Source: Theodoxus fluviatilis
Taxonomy: Eukaryota; Mollusca; Gastropoda; Cycloneritida; Neritidae
Length of the DNA: 12,500 nt
Direction of reading: 5' to 3'
NCBI GenBank assembly: GCA_034096865.1
Contig: JAWQFJ010000625.1
Location: 10,001-22,500 of the forward strand
Shown piece by piece: positions 1 through 7,974 of this stretch. Both the position numbers and the translations under genes were made by a program. How positions within the stretch are numbered: position 1 is the stretch's first letter; the number at the start of each line of letters is the position of its first letter. The notes below the pieces were generated by a model that was not told where the DNA came from, ran no database searches, and saw nothing but the letters and a program-made list of their open reading frames with translations.

Positions 1-394
1 ATTCAGAAAACGCTCTATTTCGAGATACTAGCAACCCATCCAAAGAAAATAGAAGCCATGCACAGCATTAATTTATCAAAGGTGTATGTTGAATGCATTA
101 ATAGATCGTGAAACCTCCTACAGTTTACACATCGAATGCAGGTCAACGCATCCACGACGAACTTTTGTCTCGAATCTTAAAAGCTAGGCACCTCTCAAGC
201 TGCCTCGCTCAATCTACGCTCGTCTACGATTGGCTCGATAGCAAGCAAAGAATGAAACTGCCCATTCGGCGAGATCTACGTAGATCTACCGAGATCTTCG
301 CATTTTGAAACCCGCCCCAGGGCTGCACTACGCGAGCATTTTCAACACAGTAGCAGTGGGGAAAACTCGACACGGGACTTTGTGTTACACGTGG
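1..394. other. Unique sequence, no gene recognised
   Basis: No reading frame here resembles a protein family; the only frame above 60 codons (108-308) lacks any recognisable motif. The stretch becomes CpG-richer after about position 170. The only structure seen is the phased AGATCT cluster listed separately. It could be upstream flank of the possible first exon at 654, but nothing proves this. Confidence 0.5.
272..297. repeat. Three AGATCT hexamers at exact 10-bp spacing
   Basis: AGATCT occurs at 272-277, 282-287 and 292-297, each 10 bp after the last, forming decamers of the type AGATCTACNN. The first two form a perfect 16-bp palindrome (AGATCTACGTAGATCT, 272-287). Spacing near one helical turn puts the hexamers on the same DNA face, which is seen in some protein-binding arrays. 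It may equally be a chance short tandem repeat. Confidence 0.8.
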
Positions 395-530
395 CAGTCA
401 TAGCGAGGCTCTGGTCCAGTAGTGACGGCGCTTGCCTGCAGTCATAGCGAGGCTCTGGTCCAGTAGTGACGGCGCTCGCCTGCAGTCATAGCGAGGCTCT
501 GGTCCAGTAGTGACGGCGCTCGCCTGCAGT
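395..530. repeat. 44-bp tandem repeat, 3.1 copies
   Basis: Copies begin at 395, 439 and 483 with a 4-base partial copy at 527-530. The three units are identical except for one T/C difference in copy 1 (CTTGCCTG against CTCGCCTG in copies 2 and 3). Near identity implies recent duplication. The unit is GC-rich with several CpGs. There is no spacer between units, so this is a minisatellite and not a CRISPR array. Confidence 0.95.
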
Positions 531-653
531 TACTTAGCGGCTGGCAAGTGTGGTGTCCAAACTAACGGATCCTTGAGTACTATCCCTGGGCAAGATTCTT
601 CGCCCTCGCTGCCCCTCCTACCAAGGAATTCACGGGGTCACTGGCGCTGCACA

Positions 654-666
654 ATGGCGACTGGAG
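654..666 (+). other. Possible short first coding exon (start codon plus splice donor)
   Basis: An ATG at 654 has a strong animal start context (ACAATGG: A at -3, G at +4). After four codons (Met-Ala-Thr-Gly) comes a G|GTAAAA splice-donor-like sequence with the GT at 667-668. Read through without splicing, the frame stops after eight codons. The upstream 300-650 stretch is CpG-rich, as promoters of animal genes often are. No TATA box or partner exon is seen. This is inferred from signals alone and chance is a real alternative. Confidence 0.15.
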
Positions 667-904
667 GTAAAATTCCCTAAGAAATATTTCTTCAGAAAAA
701 AGCTTAGAATAAAGGATGAAATAAGGAGGGAAAATGCGATTGGTTTTGAAAAGTGACTTGATGCAATCGCAGTATCTGCGTCCTTGTCAAAAGCTAAAAG
801 CGCCGTCTCATTTTTTTGCAGTGAAAATGACTTTTAGTGAAGTTCTGCAGCTTCCATGTAACAGATGTACTAACAATACGTAAGGATCTTTTAGTATATA
901 CGCA
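667..904. other. Unique AT-richer sequence
   Basis: No coding, RNA or repeat signal is visible. If the exon at 654 is real, this is the start of its intron. Confidence 0.4.
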
Positions 905-961
905 TATGCACATGCACACACACATGCACTTGTACGCACACACATACGCGCGCACGCACAC
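905..961. repeat. Degenerate CA/CG alternating tract
   Basis: A run of alternating purine and pyrimidine made of CA, CG and TG dinucleotides (for example CATACGCGCGCACG). Such tracts are prone to left-handed Z-DNA. Long reading frames crossing it (Cys/Val-rich on the minus strand) are microsatellite artefacts. Confidence 0.85.
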
Positions 962-1588
962 ATAGTTTATATAAAGAAGAGAACTCGGACTCCTGTTTTC
1001 TCCCATAAATTGTTTTTACTTCAAACGATATGAATCGATATTTATTGTGATACTGTGATTCAGATATAACTGGAAAAACGAGTAAGCCTGGATCCCTGTG
1101 AAAACTGATTTTCTTATGACTTGAAAACAAACAGCCTCGACGGCAAGAAACCGCTTTGTGGCCCTCGGGATGCCGGGAAAGGTCACATTGAACTCAACAA
1201 GCTTGCTATACCCGAGTGAAAACTCGTCTTCAGTATTTCGCCGTTTCTTGTCAAAGAGAGGAAATGTCATACAAATAGAAAATGTCTACGTCTCCAGGAT
1301 AAGGGAATATTTTCTTTCATGTAGTGATGGTGTTTCTTGATTCATGACTTTCGAGAGCGAAGTTTCGTGGGGATTGGAGTATATGTTGAAAACAAGTTTG
1401 TATATGCTGTTCTTCTGAGGAAACGATTATGGTGCTTAGCGTTCCGTTTACGGAGAATAAATGTCTTTATTTATCTATTGTACATTACATGGATACGTTA
1501 GTCACTTCACACCGTGCTACTTCGGGAATGCGAACATTTTCACATACACATGTATGCATTTCTAAACACACCCACCTACCCACCCATA
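962..1588. other. Unique sequence, no gene recognised
   Basis: Short overlapping frames exist on both strands (about 1016-1340) but none resembles a known family and none has a convincing start and splice set. An AATAAA at about 1457 is not tied to a transcript. CA-rich words near 1543-1575 lead into the pyrimidine tract. Confidence 0.4.
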
Positions 1589-1632
1589 CTCTGTCTCTCC
1601 CTCTGTCTCTGCCTCTACCTCTCTCTTCCTCT

Positions 1633-1741
1633 ACCTCTCTCTCCCTCTACCTCTCTCTCCAATTGAAATAGGCTGGAGGCCTATTCAATAAATCATTCGT
1701 TCGTTCGTTCGTTACCTCTCTCTCCCTCTACCTCTCTCTCC
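1633..1741. repeat. 28-bp direct repeats flanking the 53-bp insertion
   Basis: The 28 bases at 1633-1660 are repeated exactly at 1714-1741, immediately outside the inserted block. Read as a target-site duplication, this fits target-primed insertion of a retroelement. Because the repeat is itself made of the local 16-bp CT unit (1.75 units), part or all of the identity may come from the pre-existing microsatellite, so the true duplication length is uncertain. Confidence 0.6.
1661..1713 (+). mobile_element. Very short retroelement 3' tail (hairpin, AATAAA, (TTCG)4)
   Basis: This is the only non-pyrimidine island in the CT tract. It begins with a stem-loop: AATAGGC (1667-1673) pairs with GCCTATT (1679-1685) around a 5-base loop, and four more pairs follow after a single bulged A, giving 11 pairs. 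AATAAA follows at 1687-1692, then a (TTCG)4TT tail at 1696-1713. A 3' hairpin followed by a short-unit repeated tail is the known layout of many LINEs and of SINEs that use their reverse transcriptase. With direct-repeat flanks it is best read as a severely 5'-truncated LINE or SINE insertion. The family is not recognised. Confidence 0.6.
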
Positions 1742-2430
1742 CTCTCCCTCTCTACCTCTCTCCCCCTCTGTCTCTCCCTCTCCCTCTGTCTCTCTCCACC
1801 TCTGTCTCTCTTCCTCTGTCTTTCTCTCCCCCTTTGCCCCTCTCTCCCCCTCTGCCTCTCTCTTCCCCTCTGCCTCTCTCTCCCTCTGTCTGTTTGCACC
1901 TCTGTTTCTCTCTCTTCCTCTGTCTCTCTCTCCCCCTTTGCCCCTCTCTCCCCCTCTGCCTCTCTCTCCCCCTCTGCCTCTCTCTCCCTCTCCCTCTGTC
2001 TCTCTTCACCTCTGTCTCTCTCTTTTCCTCTGTCTCTCTCTCCCCCTCTGTCTCTCTCTCCCCCTCTGTCTCTCTCTCTCTCCCTCTGTCTCTCTCTCTT
2101 CCTCTGTCTCTCCCTCTGCCTCTCTCTCCCCCTCTGCCCCTCTCTCCCCCTCTGCCTCTCTCTCTGCCTCTGCCCCTCTCTCCCCCTCTGCCTCTCTCTC
2201 TGCCTCTGCCTCTCTCCACCTCTGTCTCTCCCTCTGCCTCTCTCCCCCCCCCCCTCTGCCCCTCTCTCCCCCCTCTGCCCCTCTCTCCCCCTCTGCCCCT
2301 CTCTCCCACTCTGCCTCTCTCTTTGCCTCTGCCTCTCTCCACCTCTGTCTCTCTCTCTTCCTCTGTCTCTCTCTCTCCCCCTTTGCCCCTCTCTCCTCTC
2401 TCCTCCTCCTCTCTCTCCCTCTGCCTCTCT

Positions 2431-2550
2431 CACAGTCACGCATGCACGCGCACACGCAGATGAGCGCACTTGGCATGGCAGTTTGTTTTTCACCGAGGAT
2501 GTGCATGCGCGCGCGCGTGTATATGTTTGCGCGTGTGTATGTGTGCTTAA
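2431..2550. repeat. Alternating purine-pyrimidine patches beside the CT tract
   Basis: CA/CG-rich sequence at about 2435-2458 and a CG-then-TG stretch at about 2502-2547 (includes GCGCGCGCGTGTATATG). Both are Z-DNA-prone and compound with the adjoining pyrimidine tract. No gene. Confidence 0.7.
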
Positions 2551-2842
2551 GCTTATATGATTATACCTGTGGCTGTTAGTTCAGGCTGGCTTGCGCGTAT
2601 GAGTCTTTCCGTCATTTAGCGCCTCACTCCCAACCGTCTGGCAACTTCTCTTTGAGAAACACCATCCTGGGCCCAGCCCAGGGCTCGGCCACGATCAACA
2701 GTCGTCAGCTTTATACTTGCGACCATATCTTTCTCTGCAGTGATTTGGTAACATTTTCGTTTCCCTTTTTATCCAACTACCGTTGAAAACTGTTCATGGG
2801 ACATTGGTCTGGCACGTGCATTTTGTTTTTTTATTTCAACAG
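2551..2842. other. Unique sequence with one small hairpin
   Basis: No gene is recognised. A perfect 7-bp stem (CCTGGGC 2666-2672 with GCCCAGG 2676-2682, 3-base loop) is present, too small to interpret. The end of the stretch is T-rich and reads like a splice acceptor tract (TTTTATTTCAACAG ending at 2842). Confidence 0.4.
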
Positions 2843-2935
2843 CCATGTGTTACAAATGTAACGGGTCAGCGATTTGCATGCTTTTCCCCCAAAACGGCTT
2901 CGTTGTACCGCACGTGAACGCTTTTTCAACAAAGG
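2843..2935 (+). other. Candidate exon with in-frame ATG, function unknown
   Basis: A strong-looking acceptor (T-rich tract ending CAACAG at 2842) is followed two bases later by ATG (2845). The frame stays open to a donor-like AAGG|GTAACG with the GT at 2936, and also past it to a stop at 3064-3066 (73 codons). The peptide starts MCYKCNG; the CxxC pair hints at a zinc knuckle but the remaining Cys/His spacing does not follow. No family is recognised. Neighbouring exons are not identified, so this may be chance. Confidence 0.15.
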
Positions 2936-3684
2936 GTAACGCGCTAAAGGCTCTTTCACACTGCAGAATAATGTCTTACGCAACCATTGTCAAGCTTTTG
3001 TCTGGCAACTCCTTTTTTTCAGTTAGCATTGCAACAAATTGTAATTTCATTAAATTTCAAGAGTGACCCTTATTTTATTGTGACTAGTGTAGTTCACGGC
3101 ATGCGTGCTGTCACGCTCACGAGCTCCACAATCTGGAGGCCGTGGCAGAGGACGAAGGACTGAAGGCTGAGACGGGACTTTTCATCATTAACGCCAATTC
3201 AAGGCGTCTCCTCCCCTTGGCAAGGCTTTTCCTCAATGAACGGTTTCCTCTTCTTCCCTACGGCGTCCTCGCCCTCACCCATAGTGCGCCGTCCTGCCTC
3301 CGTTCATTCCCTTGCCCTGTCCCCGCCCTTCTGACTGCAGTTCCTACTCGACCAGTTCATTACCAGCGAGGTGTCCTGTGACCCGAGGTCGCCGTCAATG
3401 ACGGGGTCGAACTAGGTCCCTACGCCTGCTGGGTTCAATGCCGTGTTGTCTCTACACCGCTACCCCATGCCTGGCCGTCCCTCCGCCCCTCTGTCTGTCT
3501 GCGGCCTCCCTCACTCACTCGTGCACTCGGTCCCATACGCTCTACTACGACCGTGGTGCCGTAGTGCCGATATGAGAAGCTGGAGCCGGGAGAGGCAAGG
3601 CGCGTGGCTGTGTGTCTACTAGGCTGGGCCTGCCTGCCTGCCTGCCTGTCGGCTGCCTCCGTCTCTCTCCCTCTCTCCGCCCAG
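2936..3684. other. GC-rich unique sequence, no gene confirmed
   Basis: From about 3100 the sequence becomes GC- and CpG-rich. A frame at 3142-3381 has no recognisable motif. Around 3405-3440 there is GGGTCGAACTAGGTCCC and then GGGTTCAATGCC, which recall the T-loop region of tRNA-derived SINEs, but no cloverleaf can be folded. The end (3650-3684) is pyrimidine-rich and forms the acceptor tract of the candidate exon at 3685. Confidence 0.35.
3629..3648. repeat. (CCTG)5 microsatellite
   Basis: Five perfect CCTG units. It lies just upstream of the pyrimidine stretch that precedes the candidate exon at 3685. Confidence 0.95.
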
Positions 3685-3845
3685 TACTACTCCTGCTCCC
3701 TCTGTTCTACCGCCTGGCCCGAGAGCCACAGTAGTGCGCTTGCCCCTCAGGACGAGGGTACGGGAGTCGCTGTCCCTCCCAGCTATGCTGCTGTTCTTGG
3801 AGCTGTACACTTTCGTCGCCACAATCCTCCCGGCACCATGAGTCG
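3685..3845 (+). other. Candidate 161-nt exon between consensus splice sites
   Basis: On the left is a classic acceptor: about 25 bases rich in C/T (GTCTCTCTCCCTCTCTCC) ending GCCCAG at 3684. On the right the sequence runs TCG|GTGAGT, with a perfect six-base donor at 3846-3851. The frame of 3604-3849 is open throughout and encodes a Ser/Ala/Pro-rich peptide with no recognised domain. An ATG at 3838 in a strong context (GGCACCATGAG) lies seven bases before the donor end, so the exon could instead be 5' UTR plus the first codons. It is in the GC-rich patch of the window. Evidence is splice signals only; partner exons are unknown. Confidence 0.3.
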
Positions 3846-4785
3846 GTGAGTTGGGTAGAGGACAAGAGAGAGAGTGACTGAGTGCAAGTGATGGGTGCAT
3901 GTTTGAGTAGCATTGCTGCAAGCGCAGGGGGGTGGAGGGTAGGGGTCAAATTTGTGCAAACGGTGGGGGATGCCTGTTGAAATGCCAATCGATCGGCTGA
4001 TTGGTTGATTGATTGAGTTGTGGCTTACTTAAGCGCTGACCCTTGGGGTGTTAATTTTCGCGAGACCACTGGGATAAGCTGCTGGTGATTAGGAAACCCC
4101 TGCTGCTTTTTCAGCCCTGAAATGCCTTTTCCCTGATTGGAAGTGCTAGTTGGGATGTAGTTTTTCCCGAATTGCATCATCACCTCTTTGCGTTTCGGTC
4201 GTTTTTCACTGCCCGTATCATTTACCTCCATTTCCCCTCTCTCCATGCGGGTGTGAGCAAGTCTGCGATTCATGTCAGTCTTTGCATATCCCACATCCGT
4301 TCAATATTTTGCCTGGGTGTGTTGTTGACTAGGGAAAGGCCCCATCTTTGAATCTGGATAGTGGATGCATTTTTCACGCAATGAGAAGCATCTCTTTGTA
4401 CGAAGATGCATGTGTTCATTTCGAAACTGCTCCGTCTCTTTCTCATTCTACAGAACATTTGAACATCGTTTTATTTCAGGCATTATTTTTTAGTTTGCAT
4501 AGAAGTGTGAATGCCAAAATTGAACACGTAATATTTGTTGACTTTCTACTTGTTGTTTCTTCTTTTGCATAGCCTCTTCCCACTAAGTGACGGAATTCTT
4601 CCACCAACACTTTTCCCTTGATACTAAACCTATCCCCTCCACTCCATCGTTGTCGAGACGTTCTCGCATCTTCCTCATCCGTCTAACACATCTTTCTCAG
4701 TCTCTGTACCCGAGTGAGATCTCGCATCTCGGAAACGGACGTCATAACAAGCTGCATCTGTACAGCAAAGGCAACGTGGAGAGGA
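3846..4785. other. Unique sequence, no gene recognised
   Basis: Frames of 60-106 codons on both strands show no family resemblance. A short (GATT)n patch (listed separately) lies near the left end, and acceptor-like tracts occur at about 4441-4452 and 4470-4480 without an accompanying coding frame. If the exon at 3685 is real, the first part is its intron. Confidence 0.4.
3985..4016. repeat. Small inverted repeat followed by (GATT)n
   Basis: CCAATC (3985-3990) is inverted as GATTGG (3999-4004) across 8 bases and is followed by TTGATTGATTGA. The hairpin-plus-short-repeat arrangement resembles a decayed retroelement tail, but there is no flanking duplication or AATAAA, so only the simple repeat is certain. 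Confidence 0.4.
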
Positions 4786-4865
4786 GGGGGGGGGGGGGGG
4801 ATGAGGAGGAGGACGGGGGGTGGGGGGAAGGAGGAGGACGGGGGGTGGGGGGGTGGGGGTGGGGT
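4786..4865 (+). repeat. G-rich block with G15 run and duplicated 25-bp unit
   Basis: A run of 15 G (4786-4800) is followed by GGAGGACGGGGGGTGGGGGG-type sequence repeated with a 25-bp period (CG steps at 4814 and 4839) and ending in GGGTGGGGGTGGGG. Many four-run combinations can form G-quadruplexes on the plus strand. Overlapping Gly- or Pro-rich reading frames are artefacts. Confidence 0.9.
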
Positions 4866-4978
4866 TTGTTAAAACGCGGAAAGGAAGAAAGTCGGTTCAA
4901 GAAGTAGAGGTGGATGTTGTTGAGTTGAAGCGGATGAAAGATGGTCCTAAGGGATTGGGTGGGAATATGAGGGTCGAT
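4866..4978. other. Short unique spacer between G-rich and TG tracts
   Basis: Purine-leaning sequence (GGAAAGGAAGAAAG, AGTTGAAGCGGATG) without recognisable content. Confidence 0.4.
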
Positions 4979-5121
4979 GGATGTGTGTGTGTATGTATGC
5001 ACATGCGTGTGTGCTCGTGCGCGCATGTGTGTGTGCATGCGTGTGTGTGTGCATGCGTGTGTGTGCGCGTGCGCGCGCATGTGCGTGTCTGTGCGTGCGT
5101 GTGTGTGAGTGTGTTTGTTAA
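4979..5121. repeat. TG/CG alternating tract, about 140 bp
   Basis: Almost uninterrupted alternating pyrimidine-purine with interspersed CG and CA steps (for example GTGTGTGTGCATGCGTGTG, repeated twice near 5027-5060, and GTGCGCGTGCGCGCGCATG). GC alternation inside a TG tract strongly favours Z-DNA. The Cys/Val and Thr/His reading frames crossing it are artefacts. Confidence 0.9.
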
Positions 5122-5199
5122 GAATGTAGAGGGTTGGGACATCGAATTGATGACAAACAGAAAGAGGGATTTCCGTAGAATGTGTTGATGTAGAGAAGA

Positions 5200-5315
5200 G
5201 GGGGTGGGGTGGGGCTGGGGTACGGAGGATATCAAAGTGGGGTGGGGAGAGGGAAGGTAAAAATAGGGCTGGAGGGATGCGGTGGTATAAGAATTGTGGG
5301 GTGGGGGTGGGGGGT
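5200..5315 (+). repeat. Two G-quadruplex motifs
   Basis: At 5200-5220 four G-runs of at least four bases are separated by loops T, T and CT, an ideal compact G-quadruplex. At 5298-5314 runs of 4, 5 and 6 G are separated by single T. Between them are further GGGG runs (for example GTGGGGTGGGGAGAGGG). Placed 3' of the Z-DNA-prone tract, they make a 530-bp zone of unusual DNA structure. Confidence 0.8.
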
Positions 5316-6196
5316 CGGAACTGCAAAGGGGTAGGGGCTTGCTTGCGGGTATTCATGGCGAGCGGAAACGTTGACACTGGGGTGGAATGCCGACGCGTGG
5401 CTGAAGTCTGGCAGAGCAGGACACTGCCGCTGCCGCTCTGTGATGCCGTGTCGGCCACTTCTAGGGGAGCGTTGTCCTCGGTCTGAGAGGCCGCTGCCTT
5501 CCTTGTCTGCTGCTGCTCCACGAGCTGTCAGAGATCGGCCAGAGTTCCTGACAGTGACGCTACGCGGGCGATGCTTCCTCGCTACAGGAGCGAGCTCCAG
5601 GTCGAAGAGAGCTGGAACGGGTTTGCCCCGTCCATAAAAGCAGGTTTTACGGCTGCTGTGAACATATGGAGCAGAGGACGGAATAGAAACTGGTTTCGGC
5701 TGACGCGGCGGTTTACCGAAAGTTGCTGTCACTCGGCATGGAAAGAAATGCCCGCGGTTCCTTCTATATATTTAGTGTACATCAACTATACTCTTTGGGT
5801 CTCTTTAAGCAGGGCTCTAAGGCTGCACCTTATTCCACTGAACTTCTACTGGTTTCGTCTGCGGCGAAGGACAGGGAGTAAGAAATGCTGGAGGGGCCAC
5901 TCGATCGGGTTTTCGTCTTCCTCTTCACGAGTTTTTTCATCCCGTTCAGGTCGTAGAGATGTAAAGTGTATTGATTCGGGGCCTCCACTCTACCCCGATC
6001 AATTTTCACTCGGAAACTCCATTTTTTCTGCTGTTTGGAAGTTGGGAAATAGCTGCAAAAAGCCGAGTTGTCATCGGAAGGAGCTTGCTTTCGTTGTGAC
6101 CATTAGAAAGCTGAGGGCGAGAGAGGGAAGACGGGCAAGTTGCCACTCATTTCCTGTGCTCCTCCTGTGGTTTGAGAACCTTGGTGTGCGATACAT
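5316..6196. other. GC-rich then unique sequence with a long open but unrecognised frame
   Basis: The plus-strand frame with ATG at 5571 has no stop from 5487 to 6563. About 235 codons of this precede the purine tract, which itself cannot supply many stops. The translated part before the repeat is rich in Arg, Ser and Trp and matches no family I recognise, and there is no coding-like third-position bias by eye. A minus-strand frame (5232-5732) overlaps it. The 5330-5640 portion is CpG-rich. I treat it as non-coding or an unknown exon at most. Confidence 0.3.
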
Positions 6197-6516
6197 GAGG
6201 AGGAGGAAAAAAAGAGGAGGAGGAGGAGGAAGAAGAGAAAGAGGAGGAGGAGGAGGAAGAAGAAGAGAAAGAGGAGGAGGAGGAGGAAAAAGAGAAAGAG
6301 GAGGAGGAAAAAGAGAAAGAGGAGGAGGAGGAGGAAAAGGAGGAGGAGGAGGAGGAGGAGGAGGAGGAGGAGAAAGACGAGGAGGAGGAGGAAAAAAAGA
6401 CGAGGAGAGGGAGAAGAGGGAGAAGAGCAAGGAGGACGAAGAAAAAGAGGACGAAAGAGGACGAAGAAAAAAAAGGGACGAAGAAAAAAGAAGGGGAGGA
6501 AGAAAAAGAAGAGGAG
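6197..6516. repeat. Polypurine tract, (GGA)n/(GAAGAAGAGAAA)n
   Basis: About 320 bp nearly free of pyrimidines on the plus strand. It has a higher-order pattern: blocks of GGAGGAGGAGGA punctuated by AGAGAAA at about 6234, 6264, 6291 and 6312, with spacing shrinking from 30 to about 21 bp. A few C interruptions (GACGAGG) appear from 6375 on. It is triplex-prone. Gly/Arg/Glu and Ser/Phe/Pro frames over it are artefacts. Confidence 0.95.
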
Positions 6517-7974
6517 TTTATCTTCGGACTCACAGGAACAAAATAATCACTCACGATCTGTAAAGGGAAGTTTCATACTTTGCAGTATATAGCTTGAGAT
6601 GAAAGCAGTTTACGCAATCGTTGATGCGTGTGAGCCTTGCTTCCTTTTCCAAGTCACTGACGCACGATAATAAACTCGGAGCCTTGGAGAGCTGCTGCTA
6701 TTCTTGGATACTGCGACCCATGGCCTGAGGTGAACTTCCTCCTTACGTCTAAAGGTCCGATGCTCACAGTGGCAAATCCCCTGCGCTGCCACTGCATGCA
6801 TTTGGAAGGGCTCTGTTGGCATCGCAAAGGCCACATTATGGGTCAACTCATTGTTATCGTCGTGGAATATTCATAGCTCTTTGCCCCGCTTTCCAGGGTT
6901 GAAGCTTGCGTACATCGCTAGCTTGCCTTTGTTCGATGGGACATTTACTCCCAAACTGCATTTAACAAGAGAAAGTGAGTAGGAGCTTCAATATATTGCA
7001 GACATTTCTGCCTTGATCTGAGATCAGGCATTTCCTTGAGCGAAATGGCACCGTCTGAGAATTCGGTTTCGATTTCCTCGCTTGTTGCGAAATCGCGTCG
7101 CACGATATTTTTCGCATCAGCCAGTGAATCTTTCTGACGAGAGACTTTGGCCTTCACACTCGATATCACACTCGATATCAGTACCTCCTGGTGAGGAAAA
7201 GAAAAGAGAGGAAAAACCATGGACGGTATCGGAAGCCAGTGTGTGAAGCACTACGGTAAGAGTATACTGCCACATGTGAATATGTGAATGAGGTATATCA
7301 AAGTGAACTAGAACGAAATATTTGTACAGAAACTGCACGCAACCTAGAAAAATGTCTTCGAATCTTGAGAAAAAAGAAAGGGGAAAAAACTCCACACGAA
7401 CTTCACGTCTAGCGAGTTAATTCAGCCATATCTCCTGTTTTAAACAAGCCGACGTCACTCTGCTTAGACAGGGTCCTGACACCAGATGTCGCCTCCGCAA
7501 CATCTCCCGTCTGTGGCTGTGTGGTGAAGGCTGTGGGAGGAGAGGGACAGGGGAGCGAAATGGAGGCGGTGGCACGCGAGGACAAGACTGACGAGGCCCA
7601 TCAGCACGCCGCGTAGCTAGGTGAATTGATCCGCTCTCCACGCGCTCTGGCATCGGGACAGAAACAAGAAGGGAGATAATGAATCCAATTTCAGAGAGCA
7701 CCAGCGCCCCCTTCCAAGGGCGCCAGACTGCTAAGCTTCACTCCCCCACCCCCCACGGGGTCCCGGCCCTCCGTGCTCGCACACGCATGCACGCGCATGG
7801 CAGCACACAATGCGGGGGAGATATGCATCGCCTCCAAGCGACCCGTTTCCTCGTAATGCCTTTTGGCGATGATTCACGTTCAGCTCTACACTCGGAGGCA
7901 GATGGCTTTTTCCCAGCCCTTCCCACTACGTTGGGATGCTTCCTTTTTGTCTCTGTAAATGGTTCATATCTGTT

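Larger units (their letters stand above)
1589..2430. repeat. Long polypyrimidine tract (CTCTCTCC/CTCTGCC family)
   Basis: About 790 bp of nearly pure C/T sequence on the plus strand, split by a 53-bp insertion at 1661-1713. It is built from variants such as CCTCTCTCTCC, CCTCTGCC and CCTCTGTC, with local units of about 12-18 bp repeated with substitutions, and a C-run near 2246. Long reading frames exist on both strands because the tract lacks stop codons: Ser/Leu/Pro-rich on plus and Arg/Glu/Gly-rich on minus. They are not genes. A homopurine-homopyrimidine tract this long can form triplex (H-DNA). Confidence 0.95.

Noticed and set aside
395..530. CRISPR-like array
   Set aside because: The units are contiguous with no spacers, only three copies, and the genome is eukaryotic.
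1693..2579. Several frames of 166-266 codons over the CT tract
   Set aside because: They are translations of a CTCTCTCC-type repeat in several frames of both strands at once, made only of Ser/Leu/Pro or Arg/Glu/Gly; lack of stop codons is a product of base composition.
3400..3445. tRNA gene, from GGGTCGAACTAGGTCCC
   Set aside because: No acceptor stem, D arm or anticodon arm could be paired around it.
4742..5521. 259-codon minus-strand His/Thr/Pro-rich frame
   Set aside because: It spans the TG tract and two G-rich blocks read on the other strand; composition follows the repeats and no motif is seen.
6071..6563. Ser- or Pro-rich minus-strand frames and Gly/Arg/Glu-rich plus frame
   Set aside because: Created by the polypurine repeat; all frames are equally open and none has a domain.
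7219..7261. First exon with ATG in strong context and GTAAGA donor
   Set aside because: Only 12 codons, no upstream promoter-like sequence, and no second signal; such pairs are expected by chance in a window of this size.
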